A program made the translations under genes and the position numbers. Shown here in pieces: positions 34,162 to 43,386 of a DNA stretch of 64,000 nucleotides. The first letter of the stretch is position 1. Each line of letters starts with the position of its first letter. The stretch covers positions 1 to 64,000 of the forward strand of contig JAFGCT010000033.1 in NCBI GenBank assembly GCA_016932505.1, read 5' to 3'. The notes beneath the pieces were generated by a model. It was not told where the DNA came from. It worked only from the letters and a program-made list of their open reading frames with translations, and did no database searches. The stretch comes from Candidatus Peregrinibacteria bacterium (GTDB lineage: Bacteria > Patescibacteriota > Gracilibacteria > UM-FILTER-43-11).

Positions 34162-35306
34162 TAAATTAATTTCTTTTTAATAAGCGAGTTATGTAACTCA
34201 TAGCAAGTTATTATTACTGCTCCAAGTGCTATTAATATTGCAACAAATTTAGCCAGCCAACCTACTATAGGGATTACAATTAATAGGGAATAAATCAGTG
34301 CGCCTAATGCAAATCCACCATAAAGCCTTCCAAAACCTTTCTTTTCTTTCACTTTAATTAACTGCCATCCTATTATCATAGAAGCGAAAACTTTTCCGAG
34401 CATAAGAAGGATAATCCACGATAGAAGTGTAATAAATGCTAGAGGAAGTCCAATAACAGTAACAAATAATATTAATACGGAAATTGGAACAATTATTAAA
34501 GCTAGTAAACCAATACCAAGGCTCTTGAAAGGAGATTTATATGCTGTTTTAGTTACAGAAATCGAATAAGTTCGATACATCAATAGTATTACTAGTCCAA
34601 GTAGCAAACTTGCAAGAAGACTAAATATAGAATATCCAGCAAGAATGCCACCAGCCATCCACTTTGCATTTTTAACTGTAGCCTCTCTTTTAATTTGATT
34701 AAATATTACTCCGCCCTCAACAACCCCTTCTTCAATTTTTGCTTCTTTGGTGCTTCTGTATTCCAAACTTCCTTTAATTTTTGCATTAGGTCCGAATGTA
34801 ATTTTTTCGGCATTGAATATCTTAACATTGCCGATTACTTCTCCATTAATGTTGATATTGCCACCAGCTCCTACAATGTTTCCATTTACACCTCCGTCCA
34901 AAAATACATTGCCTCCTCCAAAAATCAAATCACCACCAACAAAACTGGTATCTGATAAATTAACATTTCCTGCTCCAACAAATAAATCATCTTTAATAAT
35001 AGAGTTAATTACAATGTTTCCGCCACCTACTCTCATATCATCACCAACTTCTCCATTAATCACCATATCACCACCACCTACAGTTAAATCTTGTGAAACA
35101 TTTGAATTAATTAAAATTCTTCCTCCACCTAACATAAGGTCACCGTTAATATTTTCACTAACCCTAACAGTACCGCCAGCTATGTAGGCGTCTTCATTTA
35201 TTTCCTCATCAACAAAAACTTCTTCACCAGCTTTAAAAGAAGCTGCCGAAGTTATTGATGGAAAAACCAACAAAGAGAAAAGTAAAATAAGTACAAATTT
35301 TTTCAT
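34161..35306 (-). CDS. Bactofilin-like polymer-forming membrane protein
   Basis: The start at MKKFVLILLFSLLVFPSITSAAS gives a signal peptide; a longer frame from 35354 lacks this logic. Residues 25-190 are a parallel beta-helix of short units (INGDLMLGGGRILINSNVSQDLTVGGGDMVINGEVGDDMRVGGG...), the pattern of polymer-forming bactofilin/CcmA domains. Four or more transmembrane helices fill the C-terminal half. The domain would thus face outside, unlike cytoplasmic bactofilins, implying an extracytoplasmic scaffold. It overlaps tatD by 1 nt. Confidence 0.82.
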   Translation of the reverse strand: MKKFVLILLFSLLVFPSITSAASFKAGEEVFVDEEINEDAYIAGGTVRVSENINGDLMLGGGRILINSNVSQDLTVGGGDMVINGEVGDDMRVGGGNIVINSIIKDDLFVGAGNVNLSDTSFVGGDLIFGGGNVFLDGGVNGNIVGAGGNININGEVIGNVKIFNAEKITFGPNAKIKGSLEYRSTKEAKIEEGVVEGGVIFNQIKREATVKNAKWMAGGILAGYSIFSLLASLLLGLVILLMYRTYSISVTKTAYKSPFKSLGIGLLALIIVPISVLILFVTVIGLPLAFITLLSWIILLMLGKVFASMIIGWQLIKVKEKKGFGRLYGGFALGALIYSLLIVIPIVGWLAKFVAILIALGAVIITCYELHNSLIKKKLI

Positions 35307-35331
35307 TTTAATCAGTTGGTTAATAATAAAA

Positions 35332-35871
35332 TTATTTAATAATTGGAAATGCATATAATATTACCCCTTTGTCATAATCGTATATTTCATAAGCAGGGGC
35401 ATTCTTATAACCTTTCATATCCATATAATCAGAAAGAGCTGGGTAAGCTTTTTTGACCCCTATAATAATGGAAAGCATATTTTTCAAAGGAAACTCCACA
35501 GTTACAGCGTTAAATTTATCAACGGTCATTATTTTGTGCTTAAGACCTCTTCCATCAATTTGAAAAGCCTGTTCTTCTGAAACAATCGCTCCGACTCTGC
35601 TCTTTAAATTTTCTTTCATAACCACTTCTGGGTCATCGTAATAAATTCCAAGCCCTTGTGAGGTTTCAACGCCATTTAAAAGTAGATTGTCATTTATTTC
35701 ATCAAAAACAGGACCGGTCTTTGCATAATCACCTACAAAATCTTCATAAGCAAATATATATGGTCCAACCTCTTTTTCAACTACATTAATATCACCAAAA
35801 AGGCCCATATAACCCAAAAAACCAATTGCTAATAAAATAATAAATACAATGATTGATATTATTTTTCTCAT
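35332..35871 (-). CDS. Membrane-anchored GyrI-like ligand-binding domain protein
   Basis: The start MRKIISIIVFIILLAIGFLGYMGLF gives one N-terminal membrane helix. The remainder resembles a GyrI-like/SOUL-type small-molecule-binding fold: VVEKEVGPYIFAYEDFVGDYAKTGPVFDEIND, QGLGIYYDDPE, then PAYEIYDYDKGVILYAFPI. Full length is 179 aa. It is upstream of the bactofilin-like gene on the same strand by 25 bp, so possibly one operon with tatD. The ligand is unknown. Confidence 0.75.
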   Translation of the reverse strand: MRKIISIIVFIILLAIGFLGYMGLFGDINVVEKEVGPYIFAYEDFVGDYAKTGPVFDEINDNLLLNGVETSQGLGIYYDDPEVVMKENLKSRVGAIVSEEQAFQIDGRGLKHKIMTVDKFNAVTVEFPLKNMLSIIIGVKKAYPALSDYMDMKGYKNAPAYEIYDYDKGVILYAFPIIK

Positions 35872-35966
35872 TAATTTTAATTTAATTAATACAAGCAATC
35901 AGAGTATATCAAAAAATCGAAATAAAATCGCTATTCTTAAATCGTTAATTAAAAAAATTTTTGTAG

Positions 35967-36051
35967 TGGTGCCCAGGAAAGGACTTGAACCTTCACGCCG
36001 CAAGGCACTGGTTCCTAAGACCAGCGTGTATACCAATTTCACCACCTGGGC
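35967..36051 (-). tRNA. tRNA-Leu (TAG anticodon)
   Basis: On the minus strand the acceptor stem GCCCAGG pairs with CCTGGGC, followed by A and an encoded CCA. The anticodon arm CTGGT-CTTAGGA-ACCAG gives anticodon TAG (reads CUA). A type II variable arm (TGCCTTGCGGCG) and the T arm (AAGGTTCAAGTCCTT) are intact. It is 85 nt including CCA and lies between def and the GyrI-like gene. Confidence 0.96.
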
Positions 36052-36099
36052 ACACTAAAGAGCACAGACATTTTATTTGAGTAATCAATTTGATGCAAG

Positions 36100-36597
36100 C
36101 TAAATTTTCTCAACTTCATTTTGTGAGGTCAAGATATCAAGAGTTATATCGTTTTCATCTAGGTAATCTGTAAATAAAACACCATCTAAATGATCGATTT
36201 CATGCTGAAGCTCAACTGCTTCAAACCCGTTGAATTTCATTACTATTTTTTGATTCTTGGTGTTAAAGAATTCAACAGTAACCTCCTTTGACCTTCGTAC
36301 CTTACCCCATTCGCCTGGTAAGCTTAAACATCCCTCTTCACTTACAGCTGTCGCATCTGAAAAAGCGACAATTTTAGGATTTATTAGGTGAAGGAACTTT
36401 TTATTGTCTAATGTAATAATTACAATTCTTTCATTAATACCAACTTGCGGTGCGGCCAGCCCTACTCCTTTAGATACAATCATTGTTTCTTCCATATCTT
36501 TTATCAGCTTCACAGTCTTTTTGGTGATTTCACGAACATTGTCCGATTTTTTTCGAAGTATTGGATTATCCCTGCCTGTTTCAATTTGTAGAATCAT
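36100..36597 (-). CDS. def: Peptide deformylase
   Basis: Def removes the N-formyl group from new proteins. Its three diagnostic motifs are present: GVGLAAPQVG, EEGCLSLPG (metal-ligand Cys) and QHEIDHLDGVLF (HExxH-type metal ligands and catalytic Glu). The length is 165 aa, standard. It lies 39 bp downstream of prfB on the same strand. Confidence 0.97.
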   Translation of the reverse strand: MILQIETGRDNPILRKKSDNVREITKKTVKLIKDMEETMIVSKGVGLAAPQVGINERIVIITLDNKKFLHLINPKIVAFSDATAVSEEGCLSLPGEWGKVRRSKEVTVEFFNTKNQKIVMKFNGFEAVELQHEIDHLDGVLFTDYLDENDITLDILTSQNEVEKI

Positions 36598-36636
36598 AGA
36601 TTTGAGAGCAAGTGTAAGTAAATAGAGCAGATATAA

Positions 36637-37735
36637 TTATACACTCTTACTCTTACTCTTGTCACTCGAACTTAGTAAATAGGCCTCAATAAACATATCT
36701 AAATCTCCATCCATTACTTCTTGTACCTGACTGGTTTCGGCATTTGTTCTGTGGTCTTTTACCATAGTATATGGCTGAAATACATATGATCTTATCTGAT
36801 TACCCCATGCGGCCTCCTTATATCCTCCTTTTAAGTCAGATATCTGCTCCTTTTTTTCCTCAATCAATCTCTGGGTAAGTCGTCCACGAAGCACATTCAT
36901 AGCCTGCGCTCTGTTTTGTATCTGACTGCGCTCACTTTGACATGTAACAACCAAGCCTGTTGGAATATGAGTGATTCTTACTGCGGAGTCCGTAGTGTTT
37001 ACATGCTGTCCGCCTGCACCACTGGATCTATAAGTATCAATTCGTAAATCTTTTTCATCTATTTCAATATTGTCATCTTCCGGAATTACTGGTAGTACCT
37101 CTACTAAAGCAAAGGAGGTTTGTCTTAAATTTTTAGCATTAAAAGGTGATAATCGCACTAATCTATGAGTGCCATGTTCCGCCTTTAAAAAGCCGTATGC
37201 CATTATTCCACTAATTTCTATTGTAGCACTTTTTATTCCAGCTTCTTCTCCAATATTTTTATCGGTTACATTCACTTTCCACCCTTTTTTTTCAAAATAT
37301 CTTAAATACATTCTAAGTAACATTTCCGCCCAGTCCTGAGCCTCAACTCCTCCTGTACCGGATGAAATTACCATAATGGCATCATTTTTATCATATTTTC
37401 CACCTAAAACGAGTTCCACATGAGCTTTCTGAAAAATGCTTTGTAGATTTTTGTAATCTTTTTCAAGCTCCGATAACTCTTCTTTTTTACTTTGGTCTAT
37501 CATATCGAGTAGCTCATCAAGGTCTTCTGACTTTTGTTTAATTTCTTTCCATTTATTATTAAAGTCACTCCAGTACTTTAACTCTTTTAAAATTACCTCA
37601 GCTTTTTTTGGGTTATCCCAAAGGTCAGAGGCGGTACTTTTCTCTTCTGCATTTTTGATTTTTTTATCTAGTTCAAGTCCGTCAAACGTATCGAAGGTCC
37701 TTCTGAATTTTATCTATAAGTTCTTTAATATCCAT
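36637..37735 (-). CDS. prfB: Peptide chain release factor 2, programmed +1 frameshift
   Basis: RF2 ends translation at UGA and UAA. The first 17 codons run from ATG at 37735 (MDIKELIDKIQKDLRYV) to an in-frame TGA at 37684-37682. Skipping one T puts GAC GGA CTT in frame and continues DGLELDKKIKNAEEKS... without interruption to the stop at 36637. The whole is about 365 aa, the RF2 norm. The RF2 codon-recognition tripeptide SPF (RLVRLSPFNAKNLRQTSFA) and the catalytic GGQ (SSGAGGQHVNTTDSAVRI) are present. The frame starting at 37503 alone would lack the N-terminal domain. Confidence 0.95.
37682..37690 (-). promoter_or_regulatory. RF2 autoregulatory frameshift site, SD-less
   Basis: On the minus strand the site reads TAC GTT TGA C. 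The usual bacterial site is an AGGGGG Shine-Dalgarno-like stimulator 3 nt before CTT TGA C. Here the slip codon is GTT, and no purine-rich stimulator lies at the right distance; the nearest (AAGGA) is about 10 nt upstream. The in-frame TGA followed by C is preserved. Confidence 0.85.
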
Positions 37736-37807
37736 TGTGTCCTTCGTGGTTATTTTGTAACAAACGTATTTTTACCATTATTTTAACAGCAATGCAAATT
37801 AACATCA

Positions 37808-37836
37808 TTGACTTTTTGCTCAGGAAATGATAAAAT
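37808..37836 (+). promoter_or_regulatory. Promoter of the type IV pilus block
   Basis: TTGACT (37808-37813), a 17-bp spacer and TAAAAT (37831-37836) lie 25 bp upstream of the first ATG of the pilus genes. Confidence 0.8.
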
Positions 37837-37861
37837 AATGAGATAAATAAAACAAATAACC

Positions 37862-39817
37862 ATGTCAGAAAACAACGAAAACAATAAAGACAAAATAAAA
37901 CAGCTTGAAAAAGACTTAAAATCAGCTTTTAAAGAAGAAAGTTTTGATGCTGTGTCTAAGCTTATTGAAGAGGTCAAAGCAATTGATCCTGAAAATAGGT
38001 TTGCCATAAAAATTATGGAAAAATTGGAAAAGGCCAAGTCTGATGCTAAGAAAAAGGAAAATGCTGAGAAAATCAAACAGTATCAAGAAATGATAAAAAA
38101 GATGTTCAAGGAAGGTAATTTGGAAAATGTTCGAAAATTATCAGGTGAATTAAAGGAATTTGATGAAAAATCAGCAGAAAAATGGGTTCAGCAAGTTGAT
38201 AAAATTGAAGCGGACGTAAAAAGAAAACAAAATGCAGAACAGATAAAATCTATTTCAAGTGATATTAAAACCGCTTTTAAAGAAGGAAACTTTAGTCAGG
38301 TTGAAAAATTCTGTGCTAAGTTAAAAGAGCTTGATCCGGAGGACAAGACATCCGATAAATGGCTTGAGGCGGTAAAAAAAGCAAAAAGTGCCGAGTTAAG
38401 AAAGGTAAACGCGGAAAAAATCAAAGAGCTCGAGACTCAAATTAAAGGTTCTTTTAAAGAAGGAAACTTTAGTCAGGTTGAAAAATTATGTACTCAGTTA
38501 AAAGAGCTAGACCCTGAGGATAAAACTTCTGAAACATGGCTTAGTAAAGTTGAGAAATCAAAAAACGCTGAATCAAGAAAAGCCAACGCGGAAAAAATCA
38601 AAGAACTTGAAACTCAAATTAAAGATGCTTTTAAAGAAGAGCGGTATGATATTGCAAAGAAATCTATTCAGGAGCTAGTTGAATTGGATTCAGAAAGTTC
38701 TCTTGCAGAAAAATTCATGAAGAAGATTGCAAAAGCAACAGGAGAAGAGGTTGTTTTAAAAAGTGCTGAGCAGGTACAGCCTGTTTCACAAGACATTCCA
38801 GTATCAAAAACAACACCTGATACAGAACCTGTGCAGAGCGCAGAGGTAAATACCGAAAGTGCATTAGCAGTTGAAAATAAGCAGGAAGAGACAGTACAAG
38901 AACCAGTTCAGGCTACAGAGGAAACCGCTAGTCAAACAAATGTTTTTGCTCCAGTTACTCCAGTTATTCCAGAAGCTAAGGGGCAGGCTGAACCTGAACC
39001 TGTTACTCAAAAAAGCGACGAACAAGCTGAAAGTAAAGGTAATGTATTCACCAGAATGTTTAAAGGAAAAGAGGAGTTAGAGAGCTCATCAAAATCAATC
39101 ATAGATACAATAGTTGAAAAATCAGATAAAAATGAGAAAAAAGAAGATGTTGCTGAAGAAAAAACAAAAAAAGGAGAGGGGATAATGTTTTTGAAATTTT
39201 CAAAGGCTTTTATGCAATTCTCAATTGCATTTGTAGTTTTAAGCGCTGGGTTTTTCTATGTTGAGAATATCGATATAAATAACACAGTTCTTGGACTTTT
39301 TAATATTGAGGAGAACAACGCCAGCAGGCTCCATGCCGCAAGCACACTGCTTGAAGAAAAGAAAAGCGAAGAAGCTGAACTTACAAAAGAAAATAATAAT
39401 TATCAGCAGGGGTATAGCAATAGATACGAAGAAACAATAAATAAAATTATAGAAAACCGTCTTAACTGGCCGGATATACTAGCTAAAATTAATGAAGTTG
39501 CTGACTATATATATGAAAGAAATGAGATTTCTCAGTATATAAAATTCAACAATTTTTCTTTTGATGCGGAAAAAAGAACGGTAACAGTTGGTGGCTCTCT
39601 TAGTGATCCGCTTGGCAAAAACCTTACAAAAATGATCGAGCTAGAAGAAGCATTCAGATATTATCCAAAGGATAGAACAAACCCAGATGACAAAACTGAA
39701 CCGTATTTCAAGGAATTTAAAGAATTCAACTCTTTAAGTAAGTCTTTGGATAAAAAGACAGGAAAATACACATCAAATTTTCAGCTTTCTTTTGAGCTTA
39801 ATCCCTCAAGTGAGTAA
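37862..39817 (+). CDS. PilN-like pilus assembly protein with five cytoplasmic helical repeats
   Basis: Residues 1-295 hold five tandem repeats of about 58 residues. Each has the pattern NAEKIKELE...FKEGNFSQVEKLC..LKELDPE.........K, predicted helical hairpins resembling TPRs. A Pro/Glu/Val-rich linker follows, then one transmembrane helix (about 447-467) and a periplasmic coiled coil plus ferredoxin-like domain typical of PilN. It is first in the pilN-pilO-pilB-pilC block. The standard PilN has only a short cytoplasmic tail; the ~440-residue extension may dock the ATPase or replace PilM, which is absent here. That role is inferred. Confidence 0.8.
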   Translation: MSENNENNKDKIKQLEKDLKSAFKEESFDAVSKLIEEVKAIDPENRFAIKIMEKLEKAKSDAKKKENAEKIKQYQEMIKKMFKEGNLENVRKLSGELKEFDEKSAEKWVQQVDKIEADVKRKQNAEQIKSISSDIKTAFKEGNFSQVEKFCAKLKELDPEDKTSDKWLEAVKKAKSAELRKVNAEKIKELETQIKGSFKEGNFSQVEKLCTQLKELDPEDKTSETWLSKVEKSKNAESRKANAEKIKELETQIKDAFKEERYDIAKKSIQELVELDSESSLAEKFMKKIAKATGEEVVLKSAEQVQPVSQDIPVSKTTPDTEPVQSAEVNTESALAVENKQEETVQEPVQATEETASQTNVFAPVTPVIPEAKGQAEPEPVTQKSDEQAESKGNVFTRMFKGKEELESSSKSIIDTIVEKSDKNEKKEDVAEEKTKKGEGIMFLKFSKAFMQFSIAFVVLSAGFFYVENIDINNTVLGLFNIEENNASRLHAASTLLEEKKSEEAELTKENNNYQQGYSNRYEETINKIIENRLNWPDILAKINEVADYIYERNEISQYIKFNNFSFDAEKRTVTVGGSLSDPLGKNLTKMIELEEAFRYYPKDRTNPDDKTEPYFKEFKEFNSLSKSLDKKTGKYTSNFQLSFELNPSSE

Positions 39818-39846
39818 TAAAAAATAAATAATAAAATTATAAGGTT

Positions 39847-40548
39847 ATGGTAACACTTAATACAACAGCTACAAATCAAATCAAAAATATATTCAAAAGG
39901 CCCATTGCAGGTGCAAATGCAATGCAGGAAAAACGTTATGAGGAAAAACGAAAAAAGAATATGAATATGGGTTATATTTATCTAGTTTTATCTGCGGTAA
40001 TCCTAATTGCTTATTCTATTCTATTTTTATATCCTCAGTTGAATATATATATGAAGGCTTCAGTTAATTTGGACGAAATAAATGAAGAGATAATGAATTA
40101 CGATAATGTAATTTTACCTAGCCTTGAAGAGGCAAATACTTTGCATAAATCAGCATATGAAGATGAATACAAAGAAGTTGAAGATGCTCTTTCGATTGTA
40201 TTCCCCGAAGACATAGACAAGCTCGGAATAGTATCAAGACTTGAAAATTTTGCTACTTCCATTAATGCAAAAAATCCTCCTTTTGAATTTAATTCAATGA
40301 CCTTTGGTAATCCTGAGGTTGTAAATGGATATACAATCCTTCCTATATCAACAACTATTTCATCAAGTAAAACAAACTTTGATCGTTTTATACAGCTTAT
40401 TAACTTGTCTGGATACATAAAAAGCGAAATCCCTATTCGTTTAATGGAAATTTCAAATGTAAGTATTAGATATAAAGGTATTGATGAAAAAACGGGTGAA
40501 GACAAAGGGGTGGATTTTACCGTTAAATTAAATGCTTTCTCAAGATAA
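39847..40548 (+). CDS. pilO: PilO-like pilus assembly protein
   Basis: A basic cytoplasmic N-terminus (QEKRYEEKRKKN) precedes one transmembrane helix (about residues 40-60), a coiled-coil segment, and a C-terminal ferredoxin-like domain (FPEDIDKLGIVSRLENFATSINAKNPPFEF, then VSIRYKGIDEKTGEDKGVDFTVKLNAFSR). This is the PilO layout, forming the inner-membrane alignment subcomplex with PilN. It lies 29 bp after the PilN-like gene and 32 bp before pilB. Confidence 0.82.
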   Translation: MVTLNTTATNQIKNIFKRPIAGANAMQEKRYEEKRKKNMNMGYIYLVLSAVILIAYSILFLYPQLNIYMKASVNLDEINEEIMNYDNVILPSLEEANTLHKSAYEDEYKEVEDALSIVFPEDIDKLGIVSRLENFATSINAKNPPFEFNSMTFGNPEVVNGYTILPISTTISSSKTNFDRFIQLINLSGYIKSEIPIRLMEISNVSIRYKGIDEKTGEDKGVDFTVKLNAFSR

Positions 40549-40580
40549 TAACCAGATAATTATATAAATATTAACCCGAT

Positions 40581-42062
40581 ATGCTAGAAGAAGACACTTT
40601 ACAATCATCATCAGGTACGGCAGTAATTGAACCGTCTGCAGAAGACGGTGAAAATGTCGAATCTACTCAGGGAATAAAAGGTTCTCCGGTTAGGGAGTTA
40701 GCTACGGCTACTTCTGTGGATACAGATCAGATTGAACCTTCACAAGGTACTGAACAGGTTACACCGCCACCAGTTGTAGTAGATGCCACCCCTAAAACTC
40801 CTGCACCAGCAGCACAAATAGGTGACAATTCAAATGGTCAGGACCAACAAAAACTTCAAGATGCGATTATTGCGGGTAATATTCCACAAATAGTTTTATA
40901 TGCAATTAGTAGTGCTCTTCATATGGGAGCGTCTGATGTTCATATTGAACCCGAAGAAAAAACTATTCGTTTAAGATTTAGAGTAGATGGTGTACTAAGA
41001 CATATAATAGAGTATCCGGTAAATATTCATCCCGCAGTTATCTCTCGTGTAAAAATCATGTCTAATCTTAAAATTGATGAACAACGTATTCCTCAAGATG
41101 GACGAACGCAAGTGACAACTGAAGATAATCGTGCAATCGACCTTCGTGTTTCCAGCCTTCCTACTGTTAATGGTGAAAAGATTGTTATGCGTTTGCAAGA
41201 CAAGACAAAATCAATCCCTGATCTTCCAGACCTTGGTTTGGATGGAACTATGCTGGAAAAAATGGAAAGATTCACGAAATTGGCAAATGGAATTATATTG
41301 GTTACAGGTCCTACAGGTAGTGGTAAAACAAATACTTTGTATTCAACTCTCCATCGTCTTAATCAGGTGGGGGTAAATATTATGACATTTGAGGATCCGG
41401 TCGAGTATCAAATGGACGGACTTAACCAAAGTCAGGTACATCCAGAAATCAAATACGACTTTGCAATGGGGCTAAGAACTGCCCTTCGTCAAGATCCGGA
41501 TATTATAATGGTGGGGGAAATTCGTGATGAAGAAACAATTGAAATCGCTATACGTGCAGCCCTTACAGGTCACTTGGTGCTTTCTACAATACATACAAAT
41601 AGTGCAGTAGGTACTCTTACTCGTATTACAGATATGGGTGTAAAGCCTTTCCTAATTACATCTTCTATTCGTGGTATTATTTCTCAGCGACTTGTAAGAA
41701 AAATTTGTGAGAATTGTAAGGAAGAATACACTCCGGAAAAACCAGTAGCAGATGAAATTCTAAAAGAATTAGAGGATATTAGCGAAAAAGATATTGATCC
41801 AAAGCTAGTTCAGGGGATGAAATTATATAAAGGAAAAGGGTGTGAGGTTTGCAATAACCTTGGTTACAAAGGTCGAGCCGGTGTTTTTGAAATATTAGAA
41901 ATGGATAGAGGTGTTGCGGAACTCGTACTTAAAAACGCTCCAGATGACCAAATGATGGAAGCCGCAAAGAAAGGCGGAATGATTACATTAAAACAAGATG
42001 GCTTTATTAAAGCATTAAAAGGAATTACTTCAATTGAAGAGGTATTCCGAATTGTACAATAA
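40581..42062 (+). CDS. pilB: Type IV pilus assembly ATPase PilB/GspE family
   Basis: The hexameric ATPase drives pilin polymerisation. A variable N-terminus without a clear MshEN domain (residues 1-90, Pro/Thr-rich) leads to GASDVHIEPEEKTIRLRFRVDG. Walker A GPTGSGKTNTLYSTL is near residue 243, the Asp box EDPVEYQMDGLNQ near 272, Walker B DPDIIMVGEIRDEET near 305, and the His box TGHLVLSTIHTNSA. A zinc tetracysteine motif (CENCKEEY...CEVCNNLGYKGRAGVFE) marks PilB/GspE rather than PilT. It is 493 aa. No pilT gene is visible in the window. Confidence 0.95.
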   Translation: MLEEDTLQSSSGTAVIEPSAEDGENVESTQGIKGSPVRELATATSVDTDQIEPSQGTEQVTPPPVVVDATPKTPAPAAQIGDNSNGQDQQKLQDAIIAGNIPQIVLYAISSALHMGASDVHIEPEEKTIRLRFRVDGVLRHIIEYPVNIHPAVISRVKIMSNLKIDEQRIPQDGRTQVTTEDNRAIDLRVSSLPTVNGEKIVMRLQDKTKSIPDLPDLGLDGTMLEKMERFTKLANGIILVTGPTGSGKTNTLYSTLHRLNQVGVNIMTFEDPVEYQMDGLNQSQVHPEIKYDFAMGLRTALRQDPDIIMVGEIRDEETIEIAIRAALTGHLVLSTIHTNSAVGTLTRITDMGVKPFLITSSIRGIISQRLVRKICENCKEEYTPEKPVADEILKELEDISEKDIDPKLVQGMKLYKGKGCEVCNNLGYKGRAGVFEILEMDRGVAELVLKNAPDDQMMEAAKKGGMITLKQDGFIKALKGITSIEEVFRIVQ

Positions 42063-42065
42063 CCC

Positions 42066-42168
42066 AAATAGAAGATCGGATAGATAATCGAATAGAGGCT
42101 CGAATAAATATGAGCGCATCAATTTGATCTCCAATTCGATCCTCAATAAGATAATCAATACGAAAAAT
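42066..42168. repeat. Inverted word array (GATCGAATAGAGG / CTCCAATTCGATC)
   Basis: AATAGAAGATCGGATAGATAATCGAATAG words (42066 on) are mirrored by CTCCAATTCGATCCTCAATAAG up to the pilC ATG. The same family occupies 58828-58932 between other genes. A TTG start at 42124 would translate the array and is rejected. Confidence 0.8.
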
Positions 42169-43374
42169 ATGTCAGAGCAATCAACTATACATATAGGTGC
42201 AAAAGAAACTGCTATACCTCAGGCACAACAGCCTGTAAAACAGCAGGTAAAAAAAGCGAAGTCAAAAAACATAATTGAACAGTTAAATATCTATTTAGCT
42301 AAACTTTCTAAAGTAAAAACTTCAGACAAAGTAACCTTTTTCCGATTGCTTGCAACTATGATTAACGCAGGTATTTCAATCGTAAAAGCTTTAAACATTC
42401 TTGCTGACCAGACCGAAAACCCTGCTATGAAAACAATTGACCTGGAGCTTGCCAATAGTATTGAATCAGGAAAAAGTTTTTCAGAAGCACTTAAGGATTT
42501 TCCAAAAGTATTTTCAGATGCACAAGTTGGTATGGTAGAAGCAGGTGAAGCTTCCGGACGTTTAAATCAGACATTACTAGAGATAGCAGGAGAAACTGAA
42601 AAATCAGCAGCTCTTATGTCAAAAATTAAAGGAGCAATGATTTATCCAATCGTAGTTATCTTTATTATGTTAGGTGCCGGTTTTGCTGTAATGACATTCG
42701 TAATGCCGAAAATCAAAGAGATGTTTGAAAGTCTTGGTGGTGAACTTCCTCCAATGACAATGGCGCTTATAAATGCCAGTGATTTTATGGTTGGTTCAAC
42801 AATTGGTATACCTAATGCTTTATGGGTAGTTATTGCATTAATAGCTTTTGTTACAGTATTTACTATTTGGAAAAGAACTGATTCCGGAAAATACTTATGG
42901 GCTCAGGCTGTTTTTTATATCCCTGTATTCGGAAAACTTTCCAAAAAAGTAGCTATCGCCCGCTTTTGTAGAGGTTTAAGTACAATGATTTCCAGTGGTA
43001 TTTCAATACTAAAAGCTTTAAATATTACAGCAGCCAGTGTAGGTAATGCTGTTTATGAAAAAAGAATTCTGCAAATTGCTGATGATGTAAGACAAGGTAT
43101 TACAATGGCAGAAAATATGAAAGACGATGAAGAGCACTTCCCAAGTATGGTTGTGGGTATGATAGGCGTTGCTGAACAAACTGCACAAATCGATCAAATA
43201 TCTTCAAAGCTCGCAGATTTTTATGAAGAAGAAGTAAATGATATGGTAAAGGGGCTTTCTTCATTACTTGAACCAATAATTATAGTAGTTCTTGGTGGTG
43301 CCGTAGCATTTTTGGTAATTGCGGTAATGATGCCGATTTTAAGTGTATCGGATTTAGCATCTTCAGCAACTTAA
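42169..43374 (+). CDS. pilC: Type IV pilus inner-membrane platform protein PilC
   Basis: Two T2SSF domains are visible. The first begins FFRLLATMINAGISIVKALNILADQTENPAMKTIDLELANSIESGKSFSEAL; the second begins RFCRGLSTMISSGISILKALNITAASVGNAVY. Transmembrane helices lie at about 170-195, 217-240 and 370-395. The typical end LEPIIIVVLGGAVAFLVIAVMMPILSVSDL is present. It is 401 aa, full length. PilC is the static platform on which PilB acts; the gene follows pilB. Confidence 0.95.
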   Translation: MSEQSTIHIGAKETAIPQAQQPVKQQVKKAKSKNIIEQLNIYLAKLSKVKTSDKVTFFRLLATMINAGISIVKALNILADQTENPAMKTIDLELANSIESGKSFSEALKDFPKVFSDAQVGMVEAGEASGRLNQTLLEIAGETEKSAALMSKIKGAMIYPIVVIFIMLGAGFAVMTFVMPKIKEMFESLGGELPPMTMALINASDFMVGSTIGIPNALWVVIALIAFVTVFTIWKRTDSGKYLWAQAVFYIPVFGKLSKKVAIARFCRGLSTMISSGISILKALNITAASVGNAVYEKRILQIADDVRQGITMAENMKDDEEHFPSMVVGMIGVAEQTAQIDQISSKLADFYEEEVNDMVKGLSSLLEPIIIVVLGGAVAFLVIAVMMPILSVSDLASSAT

Positions 43375-43386
43375 CTTGTAATTAAC

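Noticed and set aside
34695-35187. Plus-strand frames opposite the bactofilin-like gene
   Set aside because: Pro/Ser/Thr-biased shadows of the Gly/Val/Asn repeat protein on the minus strand.
36637-37503. Truncated RF2 starting at the internal methionine
   Set aside because: An in-frame +1 shift at TGA (37684-37682) joins a good N-terminus to this frame and restores the family length.
42124-42168. TTG start for PilC
   Set aside because: The extra residues come from the GATCGAATAG word array; the ATG at 42169 matches family length.
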